Source: Geobacter sp. FeAm09 (GTDB lineage Bacteria; Desulfobacterota; Desulfuromonadia; Geobacterales; Pseudopelobacteraceae). From it: 64,000 nucleotides of DNA. Positions 26,132-33,470 of this stretch are shown piece after piece. A model generated the notes under the pieces. That model was not told where the DNA came from and did not search any database. It worked only from the letters and a program-made list of their open reading frames with translations. Numbering within the stretch: the first letter of the stretch is position 1; the number at the start of each line of letters is the position of its first letter. A program made the translations under genes and the position numbers. Where the stretch lies: the NCBI RefSeq assembly GCF_008330225.1, contig NZ_CP042466.1, positions 1,250,501-1,314,500 of the forward strand, given 5' to 3'.

Positions 26132-26207
26132 TTACCCATGTGATATGGGATGGTGTTACCCATCCATATGGCCAGTTACCCGTAGAGTTACCCAGATACT
26201 ACCCAGG
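26132..26207. repeat. Right-end GTTACCCA cluster, candidate integrase arm sites
   Basis: GTTACCCA at 26132, 26156 and 26188, GTTACCCG at 26176, and a degenerate ACTACCCA at 26198, all in one orientation. Start spacings are 24, 20, 12 and about 10 bp. The cluster lies between the integrase stump and the tRNA-Sec end, as expected for arm-type sites. Confidence 0.55.
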
Positions 26208-26308
26208 ATTTCTGCAAACATGGTAGCACCGTATTGGACAACTGACAATAAAAAACCCACTATTTCTAGTGGGTTTCAATACTGCATCGGACGGTGCCGG
26301 ACGATGTA

Positions 26309-26406
26309 TGGCGGAAGCACATGGGAATCGAACCCACCGGGGAGATTTCTCATCCCCCCCACCGGTTTTGAAGACCGGGCGGCCCACCAGCGACCGACGT
26401 GCTTCC
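26309..26406 (-). tRNA. selC: tRNA-Sec (TCA)
   Basis: A 98-nt tRNA on the minus strand with encoded CCA. It has an 8-bp acceptor stem (GGAAGCAC with GTGCTTCC), a long variable arm, a discriminator G, and the anticodon TCA in GGTCTTCAAAACC, all diagnostic of selenocysteine tRNA. The organism should therefore read some UGA codons as selenocysteine. Its 3' end is the right boundary of the decayed integrative element; the gene itself is intact. Confidence 0.95.
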
Positions 26407-26563
26407 GAAGATATTGCGACGAGCCTCGGCAACTGGCTCGCAAGATCGGGAGAGGGCTTTCTTATACACTCAGTCGCGGCACTTTTGCAAGCGGTGTTGT
26501 AAACGGAGCCCGGCGCGGCGGCGCACCGAAGCGGTGAAATCCGGGGGTGCGTGCGGCAGCAGG

Positions 26564-28237
26564 TTACTCCACGTCCTCGCACCCCACGGCGATGACCCGG
26601 TTGCGCCCCTCCTCCTTGGAGATGTAGAGCGCCTCGTCGGCCGCCTTGTAGAGCTTTTCCGTCGTGCCGAACTTGTCCAGGGAGGCGACGCCGCAACTGA
26701 AGGTTGAGTTGAAATACTCCTCGCCAACAGGAAAACCGATGGCGGCGAAGCTTTCCAGGATCTGCTCCAGGAGGTGGCCGGCATCCATGATGCCGCAGTC
26801 GGGGAGGATGACGGCAAACTCCTCGCCCCCGGTGCGGCCGACCACGTCGCAGGTGCGCAGCCGCTGCCGGAGCAGCCGGGCCAGGGCCATGAGGACCCGG
26901 TCCCCCGCCGCGCGGCCGTACTGGTCGTTGATCTCCTTGAAATGGTCCAGGTCGATCATGGCGAAGCAGAGCGTCTCCTGGCGGCTGAGGGCCTCTTCGA
27001 TGGCCCGGTCGAGATGCTTCTTGGTGGCGGTATGGTTGAACAGCCCGGTCATGGCGTCCGTGGTCATGGAGGAGCGGATGGCCTTCATGCGCCCGGCCAG
27101 GGCGGTGACGGAGGAGATCAGGTGGTCAGGCCTGATCGGTTTGAGCAGGAATTCGTCCCCCCCCATGCGCCGCGCCTCGAACTGGGTGTCCGCATTGGTC
27201 TCGCTGGAGAGGAAGATGATCGGGATGCTGAAACAGGTGTCGATCTGCCGGATCGCCCTGGTCAGTTCCGCGCCGCTGCAGCCGGGCATGTGCATGTCCA
27301 TGAGGATCAGGTCCGGCTTGAACTCCTGGAGCAGGGGAAGTGCTTGCAGGGGGTCGTTGAGGCTTCGGGTCTCCATGCCCGCCTCCCGGAGGGTGAGGGC
27401 GGTCATCTCCGTCAGGAGCTGGTCGTCGTCCACGATCATGATCCGGTACGGCGCCGCGGTCTCGCGGGTGGTCAGGGCGTGGAGGGCCGTGCACAGACGG
27501 GTGATGTTGACCGGTTTGACGAAATAGGCGTCGGAACCGGCCCGGAGCGCCGCAAGACGGGAGGGGAGGTCGCCCAGGGAGGAGATGAAGACCGTCGGGA
27601 TCTCCCGCTCCAGTTCGGGGCGGACCTCCCGCATCACGTCGGCCCCGCCCGTGGGGAGACCGGGGTACACCAGGTCCATGACGATGGCATCGGGATGCCC
27701 GCCGCGGACGGCGTTGCGGAACTGCTCCAGCTCCCCGAAGGTCACCACCTCGAAGCCGAAACAACCGATCTGGGTAGCCAGGTTCAGGCGCTGCAGGGAA
27801 TCGTATTCGCAGAGGTAGACAACCTTGCGCTCCATCTCGTGGAAGGTCTCGGCGGCCGCCACCACCTCCAGGGCCTGGAGATCCATGGCCTGGGGCGCGT
27901 CGGTGCGGGCCGCCTCGCGCTCCAGGCGGCCGATGAGCTCCTGCACCTGGGGACGCCAGGCGCTCTCGGGGCCCGCCTCTCCCTTGCGCAGCCGCCGCGC
28001 CAGGTGTTCCCCCTCCGCGGCCTGGGCGCTCAGGGCGTGCAGACCGAAGTTGGCACTCTCTCCCCGCAGGGTATGGAAGCAGCGGTACAGTTCGTTGACC
28101 GCCTCTTTGGCCGGTACCCCTTGGCCCAGGGCGGCATGCGCCTCCCGCACGGCGTCCAGCTTGGCGGGGAGTTGCCGCATGAACGTCTCGCGGAAATTCT
28201 TCAGTTTTGTCGCTATCAAGGTTGCTTTGCCGCCCAT
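26564..28237 (-). CDS. Hpt-REC-REC-GGDEF response regulator, diguanylate cyclase
   Basis: A 557-residue cytoplasmic signalling protein. An Hpt-like domain (about 15-115, phospho-His in CFHTLRGES) is followed by a receiver (about 135-255, DAIVMDLVYP), a second receiver (about 265-385, DLILMDMHMPG with acceptor Asp) and a GGDEF domain (about 395-550). The active-site loop is GGEEF, with an RxxD inhibitory site (RTCD) five residues before it. The residue that decides base preference (AGDRV) is Asp, as in c-di-GMP cyclases, not the Ser of cGAMP-making Hypr enzymes. The start is set by AGAGGC before the ATG at 28237. No cognate kinase is adjacent. Confidence 0.9.
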   Translation of the reverse strand: MGGKATLIATKLKNFRETFMRQLPAKLDAVREAHAALGQGVPAKEAVNELYRCFHTLRGESANFGLHALSAQAAEGEHLARRLRKGEAGPESAWRPQVQELIGRLEREAARTDAPQAMDLQALEVVAAAETFHEMERKVVYLCEYDSLQRLNLATQIGCFGFEVVTFGELEQFRNAVRGGHPDAIVMDLVYPGLPTGGADVMREVRPELEREIPTVFISSLGDLPSRLAALRAGSDAYFVKPVNITRLCTALHALTTRETAAPYRIMIVDDDQLLTEMTALTLREAGMETRSLNDPLQALPLLQEFKPDLILMDMHMPGCSGAELTRAIRQIDTCFSIPIIFLSSETNADTQFEARRMGGDEFLLKPIRPDHLISSVTALAGRMKAIRSSMTTDAMTGLFNHTATKKHLDRAIEEALSRQETLCFAMIDLDHFKEINDQYGRAAGDRVLMALARLLRQRLRTCDVVGRTGGEEFAVILPDCGIMDAGHLLEQILESFAAIGFPVGEEYFNSTFSCGVASLDKFGTTEKLYKAADEALYISKEEGRNRVIAVGCEDVE

Positions 28238-28473
28238 AATGCCTCTGTCCGGAAAGCAAGGGACCAATGGCCGGGGTAGTGCTCCCCCTAGGCCACAGGC
28301 CTCCGTTGCCGGTAAAGATCGTACGGTGGTGCCCCGGTGGGGGCGACCGCCTGCACCTTGTGCTATACCACAACGGCTTTCCATTAACAAAGTCTATTTA
28401 AGTGCCCCTAAGGGCGCGGTGCGGGGGCGTGGTGGGGCAGGGGGCGTAACGTGCCGTTCCGGTGGCGTTTGCG

Positions 28474-28827
28474 CTAAAAGGCGACACCGAGTTTGACGCT
28501 GAGGCCGCCAAGGCAGGCGACCTCCTGATGGGGGACGCTGGCCTTGAGCCGGCTCTCCTGAGGATTGGCGCCCGCTTCGTAGATGAAGGTGACCGACACG
28601 CGGTCGTTGTAGCGGACCATGACGTTGCCGTCGTCGTCCAGTCCGAGGCGGGCCTTTTTGACGGCAGACGCCTGGGGGTCGGGCTGCTCCCGGAGCTGGT
28701 GGTCGGGGACCTGGAGGAAGATCACGTTGTCGGCGCGGGCGGGCAGGGGGGCGAGCAGCAGGGACAGCAGGGCGCACAGGGCAGCGGACAGGGACAGGCG
28801 GTGCGTTGCATGGTGGGGTGCTTGCAT
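28474..28827 (-). CDS. Small secreted protein controlled by riboswitch 2
   Basis: A 117-residue protein with a signal peptide (about 1-32, LSLSAALCALLSLLLAPLPA, ending ARA). The mature domain is about 85 residues (NVIFLQVPDHQLREQ to KLGVAF). It has one cysteine (EVACLGG) and no haem motif, and I recognise no family. GGAAGAAC precedes the ATG at 28827; an upstream in-frame ATG at 28863 would lie in the terminator region. Its leader is a GEMM riboswitch with terminator, so production should respond to a cyclic dinucleotide. Confidence 0.7.
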   Translation of the reverse strand: MQAPHHATHRLSLSAALCALLSLLLAPLPARADNVIFLQVPDHQLREQPDPQASAVKKARLGLDDDGNVMVRYNDRVSVTFIYEAGANPQESRLKASVPHQEVACLGGLSVKLGVAF

Positions 28828-28863
28828 GCGTTCTTCCTTTTCCGTTTTTACCGTTGCGGACAC

Positions 28864-28914
28864 AAAAAAGCCGGGTCGCCAGTATCATATTCATGATATT
28901 TCGGCGACCCGGCT
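28864..28914 (-). terminator. Riboswitch-linked terminator (copy 2)
   Basis: Twelve-base perfect stem AGCCGGGTCGCC with GGCGACCCGGCT, extended by a looser upper stem and followed by six Ts on the minus strand. The 5' arm is part of the aptamer's 3' end. Confidence 0.85.
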
Positions 28915-28971
28915 GTCTCGGTGAGACCCGTGGGCTTTCCGTCCCATCCTCGCGGATGGTTTAGTCTTGTC
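28895..28971 (-). ncRNA. GEMM-I riboswitch aptamer, predicted cGAMP-selective (copy 2)
   Basis: Nearly identical over about 70 nt to the copy at 23409-23489: TAAACCATCC, GCGAGGATGG, CGGAAAGCCC, GGGTCTCACCGAGACAGCC and GGGTCGCCGAAATATC. The base at the G20 position is again A (AGACTAAACC), predicting 3',3'-cGAMP rather than c-di-GMP. A strong terminator overlaps its 3' half, and the small secreted protein follows. The class is clear; ligand and direction of control are inferred from the family. Confidence 0.9.
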
Positions 28972-29021
28972 CATATCTTCTGCAATTGTCAGGGATAGGG
29001 TACCATCACCCGGGGGGAATG

Positions 29022-29043
29022 AAATGTGACGCCCGTCACATTT
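29022..29043. promoter_or_regulatory. CRP-type operator, near-perfect consensus
   Basis: TGTGA-N6-TCACA with flanking AAA and TTT, which matches the enterobacterial CRP consensus at all conserved positions. If the riboswitch RNA starts at the G near 28971, the site centre is at -61.5, a classic activator position. The same inverted repeat followed by Ts could instead act as a weak terminator. Confidence 0.55.
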
Positions 29044-29180
29044 TTGGGGGATGCTCCATACGCCCCCAAGACCGCCGGCCCTCTTCACCCGGCTGCCGGT
29101 CAAGCCCCGGGGAGGGCGCAATGGGTTTTCCGCACCTGTGAAAGCCCTGCCCCCCTTCAGCGTACCCGATTTCCCCGCCC

Positions 29181-29510
29181 TTACCGGCCATGCACCGTAT
29201 GGTGTCCGCCGTCGCCGGGGCGCATCAGGTCGTGGAATTCCTTCCTTTCGTCCCCCAACTGCCGCTTCAGCATGTCCAGCTCTTCGGGCGTATAGACATC
29301 GGTCCCCTTCATGATTTCAGCGTTCAGCCGGTCGATCCGCTGGTTGAGCGTATCGGTCTCGTTGGTGCAGTTCATGGCGACCAGCAGACAGCTATCCTTT
29401 TGGGGCGTTGTATCCTGGGGCGTCTCCCCGTCGCCCGCCGCGGCCGCCGGGGCCACCGCCAGGAGCGCTGCGAGCGCCACGGCCGAAAGCACGAGCAATC
29501 TCCTTTTCAT
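29181..29510 (-). CDS. Periplasmic hypothetical protein with coiled-coil segment
   Basis: A 109-residue protein with a signal peptide (about 1-25, ending AAAA). A short Thr/Gln/Asp-rich stretch and two cysteines (DSCLLVAMNC) follow, then a helical heptad-like region (LNQRIDRLNAEIMKG, LDMLKRQLGDERKEF). The C-terminus is His-rich (GGHHTVHGR), which could bind metal. Not recognised as a family. It lies between the CRP-type site and the truncated sensor gene, on the same strand. Confidence 0.65.
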   Translation of the reverse strand: MKRRLLVLSAVALAALLAVAPAAAAGDGETPQDTTPQKDSCLLVAMNCTNETDTLNQRIDRLNAEIMKGTDVYTPEELDMLKRQLGDERKEFHDLMRPGDGGHHTVHGR

Positions 29511-29733
29511 GACGCACCTCCATTCCCCGTTCCTCTTCCGTATGTCTTTATTGTACTAAAATCGCCCCGGTGTGTAAATGTACCGGCAGGGCATGGCCGC
29601 AGCTGCGTTCCCGTCTCCGCTGCCGTGGTTGCGGCTGGTCGTACGGGTACGAGGGGATGGTCTGCATCGCGTACGCCGGCAGGAACCGGAAAAAGGGGGC
29701 GTCGACGTCGCTGGCCCCCCGCGGATTCCGGCG

Positions 29734-31107
29734 CTATATCTGCCGGAGGCGGCTTTCGAGCCTGGCCCGATCTTCCTCGGCCCGTTTGCGTTCGGTAATG
29801 TCGCACATCATGACCTGAATGGCCGTTCCCAGCTGATCATCGCCACACGTCGTGCCGATGACCTCGACAATGCGCTCGCCCCCGCCGGCCTGGATAATCC
29901 GCATTTCCGTCAGCGTGGTGCTGCCGCCGTGCAGCAGGGTGCCGATCCGTTCGGCCATGACGTCGTGGTACGCCGGATGGACGAAGGCATAGGGTGACCT
30001 GCCCACCACCTCTCCCGCATCATCGCCACCGAACAGCCGGATTGCCGCCGGATTGGCGTATTCGATCCTGTCGTCGCGGTGGATGAAGATGGCGGCGGGG
30101 GCGCTTTCCACCAGGCTGCGGTAGCGCTCGTCGCTGGCACGGCGGATGGCCTCTTCTTCCGCGCGCGCCGTCGTGGCCTTGACCAGCACCCTGCGCACCG
30201 TTTCGATCTCCGCGATAGGGGGGCGCAGACTGGGGGATGCGGCGGGCTCCGTAAGGGAGGCCACCGATCCGGCAAGCTCGCGGCCGGCCAGCATCCCCAC
30301 CAGAACGCTGATGAGGGTGGCCCCGAGGAGTGCCGCCGCCAGCGCCGCCGATGCGGTGTAGAGCGGCAAACGGTAGGTGTCCCGGTGAACGGCGAGCTGC
30401 ACCGACCAGGGGGCAACGGCCGATTTGATGACGATGCGGCCGGAATAACCGTCCAGGTTGGGATCCGATGTCCCGCCGGGGGGGAGACGACGGGCGATGA
30501 CGGCTCCCGTGCCGTCGAGCAGCGTAATGGCAAATCCGGCGGGGAGCGAAAACTCGTCCAGGCGCTCCTGGAACTGCCTGGTCTCCATGATGCTGAGCAG
30601 GAGACGGGAGATCCGGCCGTTGCGTTTGACCGGCACCGCCAGGGAGACCAGCGGCGCCTTGTTGATCGGCCCCATGAACGTGTCGCCCACCGCCGGCTTT
30701 CCGGTCGCCAGGACGGCCGCCACGGAGGAATGCCCCTTGACCCGGGGCAGGTCGGGCAGCGGGGCGCCGTAGGGCAGACGCGTGTTGAGAATCATGTGGC
30801 TCGACAGGTCGGCCAGGAGCACATGGCTGCCGAAATTCTTTAAGAATGCCTGTGATTCCTGGTAAAATTCGCCCAGGCGGTGCGCATCGGTCAGGGATGA
30901 CGAGGCGGCCAGCATCTGCAGGGCTGCAATCCGGGCATTGAGGAGGCGGTCGAGGGACGCTGCGTAATTGCGCACCAGATTGGCCGCCTCCTGCGCGCGC
31001 TGGTCCTGCAATGAGCGGACGCGGTCGAAGGAGAGGTACGCCGCCAGTATGACGAGCGGCAGCACGCAGATGAGAATCAGCCGGGTCTGGAACGATTTGA
31101 GGGTCAC
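29734..31107 (-). CDS. Membrane sensor with Cache-like and PAS domains, no kinase domain
   Basis: A 457-residue protein: transmembrane helix (about 10-28), a periplasmic double-Cache-like sensor domain (about 35-245), a second helix (about 250-275), a linker, then a PAS domain (about 320-440, PAAIFIHRDDRIEYANPAA, with the PAC end QVMMCDITERKRAEED). It stops at RARLESRLRQI, exactly where related histidine kinases continue into the phospho-acceptor and ATPase domains. It may be a decayed kinase or a natural input module. The GTG at 31107, preceded by AAAGGA, opens the first helix and is the preferred start. Confidence 0.8.
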   Translation of the reverse strand: MTLKSFQTRLILICVLPLVILAAYLSFDRVRSLQDQRAQEAANLVRNYAASLDRLLNARIAALQMLAASSSLTDAHRLGEFYQESQAFLKNFGSHVLLADLSSHMILNTRLPYGAPLPDLPRVKGHSSVAAVLATGKPAVGDTFMGPINKAPLVSLAVPVKRNGRISRLLLSIMETRQFQERLDEFSLPAGFAITLLDGTGAVIARRLPPGGTSDPNLDGYSGRIVIKSAVAPWSVQLAVHRDTYRLPLYTASAALAAALLGATLISVLVGMLAGRELAGSVASLTEPAASPSLRPPIAEIETVRRVLVKATTARAEEEAIRRASDERYRSLVESAPAAIFIHRDDRIEYANPAAIRLFGGDDAGEVVGRSPYAFVHPAYHDVMAERIGTLLHGGSTTLTEMRIIQAGGGERIVEVIGTTCGDDQLGTAIQVMMCDITERKRAEEDRARLESRLRQI

Positions 31108-31373
31108 GCCGGTATCCTTTCCATGGCACGGTGCCGGTTGTGTGGAATTCGCAAGCGAAAGGCCGCACATGGCATAATCGGTATGGGTGAATTATAGCCC
31201 AAGGATGTGCGGAATCAACGGGCCGGGGGAATTTTCAGGACGGCGCGGCAGAACGAAGCGGGCCGCCCCGGGGCGGCGGAGAGGGGGGCTGCGGTACCGT
31301 AAAAGTGTTTCTCAAACATTGAAATGGGGGGAAAACGTGGCATGATGTATCACATCAACCTCTTCGGGTGAAC

Positions 31374-32234
31374 ATGGTGCATAAACAGGAAACCGTCTCG
31401 TCCCGCTATTTCGATTACCTCTACCGGCTGGGGAGCACCGTCAATGGTGTCATAGGGCTCGTATGCTGCGCGCTCCTCGGAGCTTTGGACGTGCTGACGC
31501 CGCCGGAATACATGTTTTCCTTTCTCTATCTCCTCCCCATCTCCTTCACCACCTGGTTTGCCGGCAAACGCGCGGGCCTGCTGGCCTCCGTAACGTGTAC
31601 CGTCATTCTGGCGCGGTACAACTTCCATGCGAACATCGTGGCCGCCGTATGGAACAACCTGTCCACGCTCGGCATCTTCTGCGTCGTCGCCGTCATGGTC
31701 TGCAAGATACAGCAGCTCCTGGACAACGAGCGGGTCCTGTCCCGCACCGATCCGCTCACCGGAGCCATGAACCTGCGGGCGTTCACCGAGCTGGTGGAAT
31801 ATGAGATCCTGCGGCTGCGGCGCGACTATCGACCGTTCTCCATCGCCTATTTCGACATCGACAACTTCAAAAAGGTCAATGACAGGTACGGCCACCGGAG
31901 GGGGGATGAGCTTCTGAAAGCCGTGGTGAACTGCCTGAGGGAAAAGATCCGGAGAACCGACATTATCGCCCGGCTGGGGGGGGATGAATTCACCATTTTT
32001 TTTCCCTCCACGGACCATGAGGCGGTGAAGACGGTAACGCTGGACCTGGTGCAGGAGTTGGACCGGCTGGTGAAAGCCAACCGGTGGCCCACCACCATCA
32101 GCATGGGGGTGGTGACCTGTTCGGACGGGGCATGCGAACTGGACGACCTCATATCCACGGCGGATAAGCTCATGTACGACGTCAAACACGCCGGGAAGAA
32201 CGGCATTCAGTATGCCGTGTATCCGCGGGTGTGA
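31374..32234 (+). CDS. Membrane-bound diguanylate cyclase (GGDEF)
   Basis: A 286-residue protein with four or five transmembrane helices (about 18-115) followed by a GGDEF domain (about 125-285). The active-site loop is GGDEF in IARLGGDEFTIFFP, with an RxxD inhibitory site (RRTD) before it. The substrate-side motif NDRYGHRRGDELL keeps the Asp typical of c-di-GMP synthesis. The small integral-membrane sensor resembles MASE-like modules, but I cannot name it. The ATG at 31374 is chosen; a GTG two codons earlier is possible and neither has a strong binding site. Confidence 0.9.
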   Translation: MVHKQETVSSRYFDYLYRLGSTVNGVIGLVCCALLGALDVLTPPEYMFSFLYLLPISFTTWFAGKRAGLLASVTCTVILARYNFHANIVAAVWNNLSTLGIFCVVAVMVCKIQQLLDNERVLSRTDPLTGAMNLRAFTELVEYEILRLRRDYRPFSIAYFDIDNFKKVNDRYGHRRGDELLKAVVNCLREKIRRTDIIARLGGDEFTIFFPSTDHEAVKTVTLDLVQELDRLVKANRWPTTISMGVVTCSDGACELDDLISTADKLMYDVKHAGKNGIQYAVYPRV

Positions 32235-32260
32235 CGGACGGCGCCCCGCTGCCTGCCGCG

Positions 32261-33019
32261 TCACGAGCCCGGCTGTTGTTCCAGGGCGAGTTGCCTATAG
32301 CGTTTGATCAGGCCTTCCCGCTTCATGGCCTTCAGGACCAGGGCGACTTTCGGCACGAGCGCGGCATGCTTTTTGTGCAGGAACACATGGGTGTACCCCG
32401 TGAACATGACGCCCACCTGATGCACGGGGGATGGGCCCAGCCTCCCGAGCGCTTCCGTGACGACCGCCTCCTGGTCCACATAGATGTCCGTACGGCCGGT
32501 GATGAGCTTTTTCAGCCCCTGCTCCGGCGTTGCGATGCTGGATAACCTCTCCGGTCTGACCACCGCCGGCAAAGCGGCTTCGGGCACCTTGGCCCCCCGC
32601 CGGTATTCGACGGCATAGTCCGTATTTTTCAGGCTCGCCCAGCCGTTCAGGACGATTCCCTGTCTGGCGGCATAGGCGACGTAGGAGACGGAAAAACTCG
32701 GCTCTTTCACCTTGAGCAGGTTCCTGGCCACCTTCTCATAATCGGCGGGGCGGTGGATCTCCCCATCCACCTCGCCTCTTTCGGCCATAACCGGCGCACG
32801 GCCGCCGGGGTACCCCTTGTAGCGGAATTCATAGCCCAGCCGCCGGAAGGCCTCGGTATAGATCAGGTCGAGCCATCGGCCGTAGAACGACTCCCTGGTC
32901 TCCTGCGAACTGACCAGCACGATCTTTTCCGCGGCCTCGCTCGGACGCGGCACGGGGGAGGCCACAAGAATTGCCATGACGCATATTCCGACCATCAGGT
33001 GCAACGTGATCCGTTTCAT
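32261..33019 (-). CDS. Periplasmic substrate-binding protein (SBP_bac_3-like)
   Basis: A 252-residue protein with signal peptide (about 1-29, ending SEA) and a two-lobed periplasmic binding fold (FYGRWLDLIYTEAFRRLGYE, GEVDGEIHRPADY, LITGRTDIYVDQEAV). Such proteins feed amino acids or related solutes to ABC transporters, but no permease or ATPase gene is nearby. Orphan members often act as sensor modules or remain of unknown function. The gene converges on the neighbouring diguanylate cyclase gene, with 26 bp between the stop codons. Confidence 0.8.
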   Translation of the reverse strand: MKRITLHLMVGICVMAILVASPVPRPSEAAEKIVLVSSQETRESFYGRWLDLIYTEAFRRLGYEFRYKGYPGGRAPVMAERGEVDGEIHRPADYEKVARNLLKVKEPSFSVSYVAYAARQGIVLNGWASLKNTDYAVEYRRGAKVPEAALPAVVRPERLSSIATPEQGLKKLITGRTDIYVDQEAVVTEALGRLGPSPVHQVGVMFTGYTHVFLHKKHAALVPKVALVLKAMKREGLIKRYRQLALEQQPGS

Positions 33020-33470
33020 GGGCGCTCCAGAAAAGTACGACGGCGTTCGCCACGGCCGCTCCCTATGCCCCGGCGGCTGCCTGGAGAGGCGGCGGGGCGT
33101 GCGGTCGGATAAAAGTATACGGCTAATTTAAACGGCAGTACATTAATTTTTTTGCATGTAAGCAAAAACGCCAGGGGCAGGCCTCTGTCCGAAACAGCCC
33201 CTCAATCCCTCCCCTTTATCCGGTTTGATGCGGCCCCGCATGCTCCGCCGGCATGGAACCGCCTTCCCCAAAATTCCGCCTGTCGGGTCGTCTTTCAATG
33301 GTCGGCTCTCGCCGGTTTTGCCCGTGCCCGCCGCATGGCTGAATAGAGTAAACTGGATTTTGGCTTGCGTAAGTGCTAGCTTTACCGAATCGTGCATCGC
33401 GCCGCGAGTGTCGCCTCACGATGAGGGAGCAGGGTAAAGCTCCCGAAATGTCACGAGAAAGGCCTGACCG
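33020..33470. other. Intergenic region upstream of cstA, long leader
   Basis: About 450 bp without a convincing gene, between divergent genes. It should hold both promoters. Near cstA, GGGAGC and GCTCCC (33425-33444) form a hairpin around AGGGTAAA, flanked by TCACGA and TCACGAG, and AAAGG sits before the cstA ATG. I match it to no known riboswitch. Confidence 0.5.

Larger units (their letters stand above)
23746..26328. mobile_element. Decayed integrative element at selC (tRNA-Sec)
   Basis: The segment is visibly more AT-rich than its flanks and is bounded by an att-like direct repeat, the right copy of which is the 3' end of tRNA-Sec. Inside are repeated GTTACCCA motifs near both ends, a 26-codon stump of a P4-type integrase next to the tRNA, an AlpA/excisionase-like gene, a Rep-like gene lacking its 5' end, and two small unknown genes. 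P4-type integrases are well known to target selC. With its integrase gone, the element cannot move by itself. The boundaries come from the repeat. Confidence 0.75.

Noticed and set aside
33350-33385. A possible sigma-54 promoter (TTGGC ... TGC) upstream of cstA
   Set aside because: The distance between the GG and GC elements is one base too long, so the match is not acceptable.
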